DNA of 64,000 bases. It comes from Penelope pileata. Lineage: Eukaryota > Chordata > Aves > Galliformes > Cracidae. Position numbers and translations under genes: made by a program. This document shows, piece by piece, positions 1 to 11,990 of the stretch. Location: the NCBI GenBank assembly GCA_013396635.1, contig WBMW01000795.1, forward strand, positions 251,653 to 315,652, given 5' to 3'. The notes below the pieces were generated by a model, which worked only from the letters and a program-made list of their open reading frames with translations, ran no database searches and was not told the origin of the DNA. Within the stretch, counting starts at the first letter, position 1. Each line of letters starts with the position of its first letter.

Positions 1-1274
1 AAAAAGTGTGAACAGGAAAAAGATTCCAAGAGAATGTGAAAAATGCTCTTGTTATTGTTGTGCGTTTCTTTTCTTTTCAAAGTTTGTACATGAGTAGTTG
101 ATTGATGTCTCATCTCTAATAGAATAAATAAAAGTCAAAATTTGCTTTGGGTGAAAATATCACAGGATTTTTTGTGTTACTATAGCACAAAGGTCATCTA
201 GACCAGGGGAACTCATATGTCTCTGCAACCACTCATGTAGTATAAATTTGTGGAGGTTACCCAGTGGTTTCTAAAGTGCCAATTAGCATAAAATAAACAA
301 ACAGAACAACAATTAAATTTGCCTTGGAACTATGTAATTCATATGGCAGAATAGGATTTCAAATAATACCTTACACAATATAGAAGTTGATCAGCAGCTG
401 TTTAATGCATAGAATTAATATTTATATTCATGGGATATCTGTGAAAAGGTCAAGCAGGAGACATTTTAATCTATGTTTTCAATTTGTGGCTATACAGTTA
501 TTGTAATAAATCATAGCAGCTTTCAAAAAGCACAACAGTAACCGTAATGTATAACTCCAAAATTTCAAAGGACAACAGTTTTGACTAGTTTGTTTTTCAT
601 GAGCGCCTAAACACATTTTATTTATTTTTTGTTGTGATATCTTATATAATTGCAAAAAGAGATTTGATATCTCATGACATAAAATGGATGTGCTAACAAC
701 TTCAAATTAATGGAAGCTTTCAGCTTATTTCAAAAGAAGTGTTGCCAGGCACAGGCATCACATTTTTCATTACTTTTTCAAACACAATTTTGCACCTAAT
801 GGCAGGTACAGGGCAGTTCTAATGACACAATGACACTCTGCAACATTCATCTGTTGATTTCAAAAATCCTTCAGACGTGCTTATACATTGTGTACACCCC
901 TAACCAAAATGTACTGCTTAGGGTGTTTTTTCAACATGTATCCTTGTTCAGGTGTAACCATAGAGAAACCTTGGCTCCAGTTTGAAAATGTCTGTCAGAA
1001 GGTCTGTTTTTTCTAGTTGATACAGTTCATTAGGCAGTGCTGAGTTGCTTCCATTCTGAATCCCCTACTACCAGTGTGCTTTTGACTGCTTTACTGTTCC
1101 TCTTGCTGCTCAGCTGTGACTATGTCTTGATGCCTGCGCTCTGTCTTAGACTGTGCTTGAATAGATGGACCTCCAGGAACATGTGCAGATGATTTAAACA
1201 AATACAGCTCCATTCGCTTTAATGGAATTGAAACTTCTTCCAAGAACTGTGAGTTTGAAAGATTTGTTTTGAGA
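1..1274. other. Intronic sequence, no gene seen
   Basis: AT-rich unique-looking sequence upstream of the first solo LTR. No open frame with splice signals or recognisable protein similarity was found. By position it should lie in a long THEMIS intron, because the THEMIS terminal exons lie downstream on the + strand and no larger THEMIS exon is visible before them. Confidence 0.4.
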
Positions 1275-1280
1275 GAGGAA

Positions 1281-1714
1281 TGTAGGAGTGGAAGTGGGTC
1301 CCAGAGTCACGACACGGTCTCAATGTGAGTATGGACGTGCTCCAAATTTAATCAGATTGTGTACAGCATATATAGACATACAACAGAAACATGTGGATAG
1401 CACACATTGGCTTTAGACATACAACAAAACATGTGGACAGCACACATTGGCTTTAGGCATACAACAAAACACGTGGGCAGCATGCATTGGCTATCCAGTC
1501 CTGAGTGCGCGTCTTCTCCTTGTTCTGATTGGATTCAGAGTCCTCATCACGCAGACAGACATAATTGGTTGCTGCCCACTTGAAGCATATCCGGAATCCG
1601 GATATGCTGCTTCTTTTGGGTGTTTACAAGGAGTGGCCTAAGGGAGAGGCTCATACCCTGGGTTGCTCAGGTTAACCAATTCATGTCCTCGCTTTGCCCA
1701 GAATTCCTCCAACA
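1281..1714 (-). mobile_element. Solo LTR of an avian endogenous retrovirus (copy A)
   Basis: The element is bounded by TGT...ACA ends and flanked by a perfect 6-bp target duplication, GAGGAA at 1275-1280 and 1715-1720. A 6-bp duplication fits ERVK/alpharetrovirus-type integrases. No gag, pol or env sequence lies next to it, so it is a solo LTR left by LTR-LTR recombination. It is the inverted relative of the LTR at 62424-62812 and shares nearly all of its sequence blocks. In the sense direction (- strand) it carries a TATA-like stretch followed closely by an ATTAAA-like poly(A) signal region, as in LTRs with a short R. It holds three about 40-bp tandem units (1376-1492) where copy B has two. 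The family name is not assigned. Confidence 0.85.
1376..1492. repeat. Three tandem ~40-bp units inside the LTR
   Basis: Units at about 1376-1416, 1417-1456 and 1457-1492 each contain a CATACAAC block, a GTGG block and a CACATTGG or GCATTGG block. This is the U3 side of the solo LTR. Such direct repeats are usual for LTR enhancers. The related LTR near 62.7 kb has only two units. Confidence 0.8.
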
Positions 1715-4700
1715 GAGGAAGATGACATGCAAGTATCTTCAGTGGTGGGCCTGCATGCTGTGGTGATTGATGAGCTGGGACAGCCCCACTCCAGACAAGG
1801 GCACCTTTCCCATGTGCGTGCCACGTCTGTAGGTTCCCATCATGGCCAGTACAGGCAGCAGTGCCTAGAAAGCTAGCCACTTTGTGGTTCTCTGGTTCAC
1901 TTTTAAACTGTATTGATGAAGTTTCCTGCCAGTAGTCTTAGCAAGGACATATGGAGTACGTAGATAAGTACGTCATGATTTACTTTTGTATGCCTTTATC
2001 TGAAGTAAACTTTGTCCATAGTGCAGTATGGAACCCAAACAGAATGAGAAACATCTTTTTTTCATGACAGAGCTGTGATTAATGCCTATGTGTAGGGAAA
2101 AAGGTCACCACATTATGATTGCTGGTACTCGTGAGGCCTATAACCAGTTCAAGTGAAGCCCTGAGGCCATGGATCTGTGACTCAGCCACTGCAATGCTGT
2201 ACGGGTGCAAGATCTGAGGGATGAGCTGAATGCCTAGTTCAGGAGGAAGTGCTTCAGTAGGAAAGGTTGAGGCTTAGGAGTCCATATGTCCTCCTGGAAC
2301 TTACAACACATACATCTATTGTGGGAAAATCAGATTCTCAGATGATTGTTTTCATCCCAACCCTGTGAGCTGCTCTGGTGCCTTGCCTTTTTCGCTCTCC
2401 CAGGCACATGGCATGTGTCCTAGTCTCTCAGTCTTGTTCAGGATTTTCATGGGTTCTGAGAGTTTGCATATCAAGGATTAAGTTCATTCCTGCACAGTAT
2501 CAGGCAAAGGTACTCTTTAATTTGCTTGTAAAACAAAGGTTTAAGAATTCGTGCTCTCCTATTGCACGTATTTTATTCCTACTGAAAAGATGATCAGCAA
2601 AAGTGTAGATGTGTGTAGCAGAATTCCATAGTAGGGCTGAGAAAATGTTGTGTTTCTTGGATTTGTTTTTCTTAAATGAAATTAGATATTGTCACATTGA
2701 TTATCTCTAGACAATGAGATAAAATAAGAATTAAAATATAAACTAATCCTTGCAACTCTTGCAACACCAATCACTGAAGGGTACATTGAACTGTATGATA
2801 TCGAACAAAGTCTTGTCTTTATTGATCTCTTTCCTTTTGTATCTCTTGTTATAACAGGAACTAGGGGCATGGATGAGAAGGTTCAGGCACAATTTAAAGA
2901 CAGAAGAAGGGCTGATCCCTCAAAAGTGACAACCGTATTTTTTTTCCCCAAAACTCTTACCTAAAACAGGTTGTGGTTGAATCTTTGAAGTCTTGAAATT
3001 CTTGAAGGGTGCCCTTTTTCTCTGCAAACATGTTCACACAATTAATTAGAAAAGATAATAGGTGTTTATTTTGACAGATCAGCCTTACAGCATGTCCTGT
3101 ACTTTGCTTGCAACAAGATGAATAAAGGGGATTTCTGAAGCCTTCATCTTCACTCCTGGTGAAGAGGTGAAGTAGCAGATTGAATGAAAAAAAGAAAAAC
3201 AACCACAGTTGCAGTAAACTTTTAATACATTTGTTATAACAAAAACAAGCAAGCAAGCAAACCAACACTTTAATTACATAAATTTACATTTGAAAACCCA
3301 TTTTCATTGGAATAAATGTTTATGGTTTCTGCTCCTGTCATGAATTCTGATTCCTGTATAGTGAAAGTTTCTACACATCCCTCTCCTCTCCTCTTGACTG
3401 ATTATTGCTAAATGCAGCACCACCGAAACACAAAATTTTGAACTTTCTTTTCCTTTTTGAATATTTTTAATTCATTTCATTTATGCTATTACGTAAGCAT
3501 CTTACTATGTTGAATTGCTATTTTAGATAATTTTCAATGATGTTAGGTAAAACAAATCACCCGCAGAATATTTTTGTACCAAAATTCATTTTTTCTTCAT
3601 TATTTAATAAACGTTCCCAGATACCAATCATATGGGCTCCACATTTTCATTACAGGTGCAATTAAATGAATTTATTTCTCTTTCATGGTACTTTCCGGTC
3701 TTTATTTTACTAATGTTTTTCTTTTATCTGGAAGATGCATGTGAATAGATTTAGTTTATAAAGAATTATGATTTACAACGTACCACACCATACTGGGCAT
3801 CTTCATTTTAAACCCCATAAGCTAGACCTTTTTATCAATTTACCTGAAATAAGTGTGGCTTACAGACTGAGATAACCTTGGATAAGACTTAAAAAAAAGT
3901 CAGAGGATTATTTACTGATATTCCACCAATAAGAGCACATTTGTACACCTAACACTGCATTTCATTTAAAAAGCTTGATCAATTAAGGAAAGATGCCATC
4001 TCCACTGCTTTAAACAGCACTTACGTAGAGAAAGAAACAAAATCCAGAAAAAGCATGCTTTTCACGTTAGAATTTGATTTACTTCTGCCTAATCAAATAA
4101 GAAATGCAATATTCATCTGTCAAAAAGTTTTTTAGCCACTTAGCCACGTTAGTACACTTTGCAATAAAAAGGGTAATACGTAATCTCCATTAATGAGTTG
4201 ATCAGTCCGGGAAAACTTCACTGCCATTCAACTTGCAGAACATGTTTGATGAGTAAAATGTTCCTAGGAAGACATAGTACGACTCCAGAGGATGAAGCAT
4301 TTGGCAGTGCCTCTATCCAGAGTACTTCTTAGTCTCCTACTTCTGCAAATCTTTTCCTCTTCAAATAATTAAATATAATTAAGTGAAGTATTCTTCACAT
4401 GCTTCTTGCTTTTACAATTTGCTTTTTGTGAGTCCATTTGGATATATTTTTTGAGAAGAAAGAATATAGTAGTAGTATTTTAAAATAAATGAATTAATGG
4501 TGAGGAAATAGGAGCAGAGTTGTTGGCTTCCCAACACTCACAAGGAGCATTTCACAAGCGACCTGTCTTGATGCACATCAGCAGATGAAAGTACCATTAT
4601 TGAACACATCCTGAGAAGAAAAACAATAAATAGCAAGATTACATCATCTTTGAAGGACAATCAATGTTTCACTGAAAGATGAATTGACCACTTGTAGTCC

Positions 4701-4873
4701 CCCTGTTTGATGGAATCATAACTGGTTGCAATAAAGTATAAATGCTTTGGCTCCAAGGCAATCCTGAATGCAGCCATGTCATTGAGTCCTGTGATCTTGA
4801 TGGACAGCATCTTGGATTCTCTTCTTTAAGAGTCTAAAGGCATGACTTCTTCTGGCTGTAACTTGAATAACAT

Positions 4874-4905
4874 TTATTTGTTTGTTTGTTTGTTTGTTTG
4901 TTTTG
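4874..4905. repeat. (TTTG)n microsatellite
   Basis: About seven uninterrupted TTTG units starting from a CATTTATTTG lead-in. It is a simple repeat and a possible length-polymorphic marker. Confidence 0.9.
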
Positions 4906-7900
4906 GACAAGGCTTTAAATTCCATTACAGAAAAATTAACTTTTTGCCACTATTTTGTGACTGATATCCATTCAGGCAGGAGATTACATTCCATTTATGA
5001 ATACTAGCAGCACAGACCAGTGATGTGAGACATGTGCTCATGCTTTCTATAACGCTTGTTACTTCTCTTCAGAAAGATTTATTTTCTCCATCAAGGCTTC
5101 TGGCAGCTCAAAGAATACACCGGTCAGGGCTTTTTTGTTTGTTTTAAGTGCAAGCATATCAACTTTTTATGGCCATTTTCCTTGTTGATGGTTGTGGACT
5201 TTAATGCAAAACTTTCATGAATTTTATATAAGCAGATGAGAAGCCTTGATTACAAAATTCTCTTGTTCTCTTGTACGGTTCATGTTTGTTTTACTCTTCC
5301 TGAGAGCTGCAAAGTCTATTCCTATGTTTTTATGAATCCGCTTATGGATTCATTTCTACAAATCTACAGATGCTCAGATCTACAAATGTTGCACAATTAT
5401 GGACTCCCTGTAGATGCCCAGAGGATTAATAATTTAAATAAAAACCATCAGGACTAGTGTGGTATTTTACAGACAATAAATGTCTTTTTCCCATACCATT
5501 TATAGTCAAAAAATGTCTTTTCCCAATATCATTCCTCTCCTGGTGCATGCTGGCATAAATAATTCCTCCACTGTTAGTGGAGCTATGCTAATTTATACCC
5601 ACAGAGGACTTGGTCTCAAAAGCCTAATTTAGATGACAACGCTGAAGTGCAGGGACTTGCCATTTTTATTTGTATGTAAAGTACCAGGCACTCAAGTAGT
5701 GGTGTGTCATTAAATTATTTCTAGAAAATAAATTGCCATTTGCAAGGCCTGCTCTTGGGTAAAATTATATCTTTTTGTATGACTTAAGACAGATGCAATG
5801 AGTTAATTTAAACAGCTTCTCTTCACTTCCCTAATTTTGCTCTCTCTCCTGTCTCTCCTCTGTTGAGCATGCCTTCTTTGCTAAATCTGACTGAAATAAA
5901 TACATCCTTGCACGATAGCTGAAGCACTTCATTGCAATGTTCCTTCTGTCCTGAAGGGCCTTGGTTAAAAATGAGGTAGTAGGGCATAAAAGTGGTCAAC
6001 GTCAGTTATAGCTCCTGGGGCAGCTAAAAGTTGGATGATAAGAAGACTGTTTAAAGTCATTGAAGCTTCTCCTGTTTCTCAGCTGTAAGTTTTTTGCTGC
6101 ACAGCACAGAATTTTACCCTAGGGTTGTTGGCTGAGTAGTAACAGATTTGACAACAGTCTCACCTGCACACTGGACTTGTAACCATTAATGGGGCACTTC
6201 ATTTCAGAGGAGCCATGCAATTACACCAGGTGATGTACCTCTGCTTTTCAGGTCTCACGCTAATAATTTTGTAAAGGTTGTGTTCTGTTTTCAGCAGCCT
6301 GTTTTCCTCAGCATTAATTACTAGTGTACTTATTCTAGCTGTACCTGAAGCTTATTCCCACGTAGCCCTGATCCAGCTATGATGTTGCCATTCTTGCATA
6401 TTAGTCTTTATTTCTGACAAAATTAACTTGAAGTCAGCAAAACAGACATGTAAGTATGCAAATTCCGCTGAACATGAGACTGATGAGACTGAGCTGCCTA
6501 GGTCACAGTGAAGAAATAATCCTTGCTGAATGAGCTTGCCATCCAAAAAAAAAAAGAATCTGCAGATAGGAAGGTATCAAGGTTAAGGCTGGTGTTATAG
6601 ATTATGTAAATGAAAGGGAAAGCTTGTTTGTCTTATAAAGCCAATATGGGCAGTGGAGAAAGTTATGAACTGATCCTATTGCTTGCTAGTGTTTGATTCT
6701 GTGCCTGTCATTTAATCTTGGTATTCATCCGTACGGACCTGCTGTACATTGGAACGCAATGTACTGAATTCTATTTTGTGTAAGGCAGGTCCCTGTGGTG
6801 TTTCAGATAACACTGTGAGAGGCTTGGTAATTATTGTCATGGTGACCAGAATATATAGTGAACCCTCACAAAAGATAACTGTCTATCTATCTTGAGATAT
6901 CAATTCTAATTTTTTCTCAGAGGCGCTAATATGTGGCAAAGGTAAGCCATACCCCGGCAAGGTCTCTGTTTTTTGATAATGGACAAGTAGGTTGCTGGAA
7001 ACAGGAGTCTTTTGATAGTATGCAAAGAGATTTAAATAGTTTCCTTTATTGGCAGACTATTTACCTTGTATGTTTTATAAACATATAAATGTGAGTGTTC
7101 ATCTGTATATTTTAACAAGATAAATGACCTAAGAAAGGTTTTTGTTGTTATGAGCTTTGTTTTGTTTTTTAACATTGATTTTGCACCAGCTATACGGAAA
7201 ACTGAAAAAGAGTAGTACAAAAAGAGAAGAAAATACAACACTAGTGCTGGCCATAAGGATCCTGGGGAGGTATTTAATACTATTGCAGCTGTCCATTGCT
7301 TCAGCTGTTAAGCAGCTGAAGGGCTACTCACATCTGAGGACTTGATTTGACCAATCATTGGAAAATAAAAGATACCTGAGTGAAACAAAATTCCACTGGG
7401 AAGTGCTGTGACAGTAAAAACCCCTTGCATGGAAATTTACCGTCATTGTATCACCTACAGACCCATGTGGAGGGGGAGTCTTGGGGTCTCTGAGCTATGG
7501 TGAAAGATGCAGTGAGCAGCAGTCTCAGCAGACATCTTCACAGAGAAAGAATGCATGGCAGAAGAAACAGACAGCAGATGACTTGCCTGCAGACACTCAG
7601 CAGGTTAGTAGCTAGGTTTCTTGGCTAGCAGACCCATTTTGTCCTGAACTAACTCTCAGGATGTGATTTTTTTTTCTCTGAAGTTTTTGGGGAGGAAAAT
7701 AGGCTCAGATCCTAGATACAAAGTTTGTTGAGCCACTAGCCTACAAACTTAGTTCACAACAACCATGGTATTTTTTAGTCATGAGTTTGTTATACAGGTT
7801 GAATTAGTGCTGCACTTGAAAGGATGCACTTGTCACAACGATGCAATACATCCCTATAAAGCTACATCAAAGCCTAGTGAGTTCTGTGTTAGAATAGCCT

Positions 7901-10900
7901 TGTGAAACACTACAAGGTATTGTTATTGGAAAATTATTCTTAAGTAGTTAGAGATCATCAGCAGACAGCTCTGTCTTGAACGACACCCACTTTGTACTAA
8001 TAACAGAAATAAATTTGCCACCTTGCTCTCCTGAAAGCTCCTCCTCCTCCTCTTCCTCTATTTATGATGAAAAGATGAAATACAGGCAAGTAGGAAGAAA
8101 TCCTGGAGCAAGGGACTGCTGTACTCAGTTCTCCTGAGTTAAGTCTTCTTGTGACAATGTGTGTTGTAACTGTTTCCCTGGCCCAGAACATTAAGTTTCA
8201 CACTTCAGTAAGAGCGCTGAAGTCTGAGGACCACCTGAAGTGAAGGATTTTGATCAGGAATTAAGCAGATGTTTATAATAGGATAATGTTAGAAGGAAAT
8301 ACTTGAGATGGGCAAAAACCATTTATTTTAGCAAAGGATAAACTCCTACATTGCTGCTTCAAATCTGGATCTGGCCAGCTTTTCACAATGCTGAGGCAGC
8401 CTTAAGCTTGACTGTATGGTAAGATTTGGCAAGAGGGAGTGGTTGGATGTTGATGCCATGACCAGAAGCCCAGGAGTTACAAGCTGATAGTTTCTCTGTC
8501 TGTGGTGTTATCCACTGGAAATCTAAAAAGGTGGCCCACACCATCATTTTATAAGTTGGGTAAAAACAGATCTTGAATGCTTAGGGAGGGTTTTGCAGTG
8601 TTTGCAGCAGGTGCAAGGGGAGAATCCATGCAAGCCAGCCCTACTACCCTGTCTGTCATCTTTCTGGTTCTTTGCAAGAAGTACAGATTAAGCATTTCTT
8701 GCTCCCTTCACAGGCAGATTGATGACTTTACAGATATCAATAATGAGCAGCAGTGACAAAGCATATCGCTCTGTTCCTGTGTTCGTGCATTATCTGTTAA
8801 AATACAGTAAATGAGTTGCTGAGGATCAACATTGGGGATTGACCAGCCTCTTGATTTTATGCTTCTATAATGCTACTGTGCTCAGTAATCTGCCTAAACT
8901 GGAATTCTACAAAAGGGGCTTTGATTTTGTTTTATCTTTCACTAAGGGCAGAGGCCTAATAGTTACCAAATGGAAGCATATACTAATGTATAGATAAATA
9001 AACTTGTTCATCTATAAGAAGAAAAACATCACTGATCCTGGTATATTTACAGTGCTGCTTGAATCTGGGTAGATTTCCTTACTTTTATCACTAGCAAGAC
9101 AAAAGTAGCCATCAGGAGCAAGAGATGTGCAAGACTCTGGAAGAAAACAGGGTATATTAATGAAATGTGCTCAGCAGAGAGCCTATTACAGTATCTCTCC
9201 TGTGCCACTGCAGAGCTAAAAGTGATTGATAATAACCTTGTAGTTACTGTACAATTTGCCTACAATTTTATAGTTTCAGTCATGGCATTGATCTACAGTT
9301 AAATGAGATAATTCCTGTGTGCTATCTTGCCAGTCTGCCAGGAGCAATGTACCAATTGTATCTGTAAAGTCACTAAAAATGAATACCTGCTTGAATCCAG
9401 GGTTTAATAGAGAAGTTTTAGATAGTTACGTTATTAAATTGTTATAAAGAACATTCTTAAGTTTGTAAGAGAAATATGATGAGGACTATCTAAACCTCGA
9501 AATTTCTATCGGTAATGCTGCTTTTATCAGCAGAGTGTTTTATAGCCTCTGCTTTCTACCTTTCACTATATGAATGCTGCAAACCATTTTTGCTGAAAAG
9601 GAGAAACTTCGTAACTGCAGACTTAGTAATATTAAGTTTAAGACATTGAGAAATATTTTTGTAACTTTTACCAAATTAATCTGAAAAACTGGCAGATAGC
9701 TGGAAATACTGAAGGAAAATGGTTTAAAATGCATGATCTTTTCCTCCTGCTTCTATTTTAATCTCAAATATACGCATGGTGAATCAAAATTAAAGTTTGG
9801 ATCAAAATTCTCTTTTGGACTAGAAACCAGGCACTTCAGCAGAGATGCCTTAAAGCTTTCAAAGATATTGGTGGATCTTCCACCCAGTATCTTTTCAAAT
9901 TTATTCTTTCAACCAACCCTCAAATTTACAATGAAACAATTGGGTCACAAAACCACACAGACCACTTCCTCTAAGGGTTTGCTAAAACTGGAGTGTGATG
10001 AAACTCACGGTCTTCAAAGAGCTCTACACTGCAAGCATGGCTTCTTACTCCTCCCTGGGGCTAATTCGTATTTGCACTGAAGTCTGTTTTTGATATATTA
10101 ATGCAAAAAGAGGCCTCAAAATGTTTACTGTCACAAAGGGGCATGCTTTCCTGCTGTTAACGTGCTGGTTATAGAAATGGCCAAATGGGCTAGAAGGAGC
10201 CAGAAGTTACTGACCCAATAAATTTTGGCTTGCAAGGAGGCTTTGGAGGTACCCTCAGGTTGGCTGTGACACAGCTTTATAATTTACAAGGTTTTGTTTT
10301 CATTATTTCAGGCAATAATGCTGTATTTGTGACTGCGAACCTTAGAAAATGAATAATGTGGAAGGGAAGACTTTTGTTGGCTAGCTCTCCCGTGTCATCC
10401 AGAAACTGTTGCTATCTCACAGGTGCTCTGTCATGATCCATGTGAAATGAATGAGAGATTTTAGTCCAGCTCCAGCTAGATTAGAGATTTTTTTTTTTTT
10501 TTTCTCAAGAACCATTGTCACATGCAGTGCTGCCTACTGTTAACCTTATTAGGTATCCAACAGCTGCAGTAAGTGTTGTATGTTGAAGCTAACCTGAGAT
10601 CTGCATTATTTATATGTTCCTTCAAATGTCACCAGGCACCCAGAAATCATAGGTGGATTTGTTAGTTTTGAAGTTTTCTACAAATAAGCAAATAAAAGTC
10701 TATTAAACCACAGAATTAATGATGAAAAGCTATACATTCTTCTTTTATTCCTGTCAGCCTCCTCATAAATCCGCAAAGAAGGAAATAAATGATATCATTT
10801 TCCTTATTTATTATTGGAATTTTGTTAGCACCAATAATATGTTAAACACTGACTTTATCTCTGAAAAATATTGTTTCCTCCCTGAGTATTTTCAGTTTAA

Positions 10901-10965
10901 GACTTATAGGATTTGAGTATCTAATTATTCAGTTATGATTTACCTACTGCCAAAAATATGCTTGC

Positions 10966-10984
10966 TTTTTTTTTTTTTTTTTTT
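10966..10984. repeat. Poly(T) tract of 19
   Basis: A homopolymer run of 19 T, possibly the antisense poly(A) tail of a retroposed sequence or simple slippage. No identifiable parent copy lies beside it. Confidence 0.8.
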
Positions 10985-11259
10985 AATAGAAATCTGAGTC
11001 CAAGGTCCTGATCTTCCCAGCTCTTAGGCTTGTACAACACCACAGTGAAATTTCCATTTGCCAAAGAGGATTATTCACTGTGGTAGACTTAAGTGTGTGT
11101 GAAAGTGTTGGCAGGGTCAAAGTCTCTAAGGCTCTGCTCCTGTAGGCTCTTATACACAAGCATCACTGGGGCAAGAAATGCACAATGGCCCAAATCAGCC
11201 AAATGCTTTAGAGAATGTGTGTTGTTTTCATTAAACTCTCAGCAAGATATTCTTCAACC

Positions 11260-11990
11260 AGCTTGAAAAAAGTGTTAGACACCTCATTTCTCTATGAGTT
11301 GGTGGGGGTCATTTCAAGTTTGCCCAGGCCCATGTCCAGGAGGCTTTTGAAGATCTCCAAGGAGGAGATTACAGTCACTGTGGTCAACCTGTGCCAGTGC
11401 TCAGTCACCCACACAGTTAAGTGTTTCCTGGTGTTCAGACAGAACCTCTTGTGTTCCAGTTTGTGCTCAGTGCCTTTTGTTTTGGCACTTGGCACCACTG
11501 AGAAGAGCCTGGCCCTGTCCTCTTTGCACCCTCCCTTCAGATATGTATAGACATTGATGAGATCCCCCCTTGAGACTTCTCCAGGCAGAACAGTCCCTGC
11601 TCGCTCAGCCTCTCCTCATAGGAGAGGTGCTCCAGCCCCTTGGATCGTCTTGACGGTGCTCCATTCCAGTATGCTGATATCTCTTGTGCTGGAAGACCCA
11701 GAGCTGGGCACAGCACATTAGATGTGGACTCACCAATGCTGAGTAGAGGGGAAGGATCATCTCTCTTGACCTGCTGGTGATACTTTGCCTAACCCAGCTG
11801 AGAATACTGTTACTCTTCTTTGCAGCAAGGGCACATTCCTGACTCAGGTCCAACTTAGTGTCCACCAGGACTCTTAGATTCTTTTTGCAAAGCTGCTTTC
11901 CAACAGGGTAGCCCTCAGCACTTACTGGTGTCTGGGGCTTTTGCTCCTCTGGTGCAGAACTTTGCTCTTGTCCTTGCTGCCCTTGACTAT
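11260..11990 (-). mobile_element. CR1 LINE fragment, antisense
   Basis: The - strand encodes broken pieces of the C-terminal half of CR1 ORF2. A frame at 11605-11865 carries the conserved block around LDLSQECALAAKKSNSIL and SREMILPLYSALVSPHL. A second frame at 11292-11498 carries the terminal block HKLEHKRFCLNTRKHL followed by VTEHWHRL. The two pieces are in different frames, so the copy is dead. The 5' end is missing, as in most CR1 insertions. The simple 3' tail is not clearly visible at the left edge. The boundaries are approximate. Confidence 0.85.

Larger units (their letters stand above)
1721..11259. other. Long intronic stretch, no gene recognised
   Basis: About 9.5 kb of AT-rich sequence with only short frames lacking convincing splice sites or protein similarity. 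It contains a (TTTG)n microsatellite at 4874-4905, a T-run at about 10488-10503 and a 19-T run at 10966-10984. It is probably intron of THEMIS. Diverged repeats cannot be excluded by eye. Confidence 0.4.
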
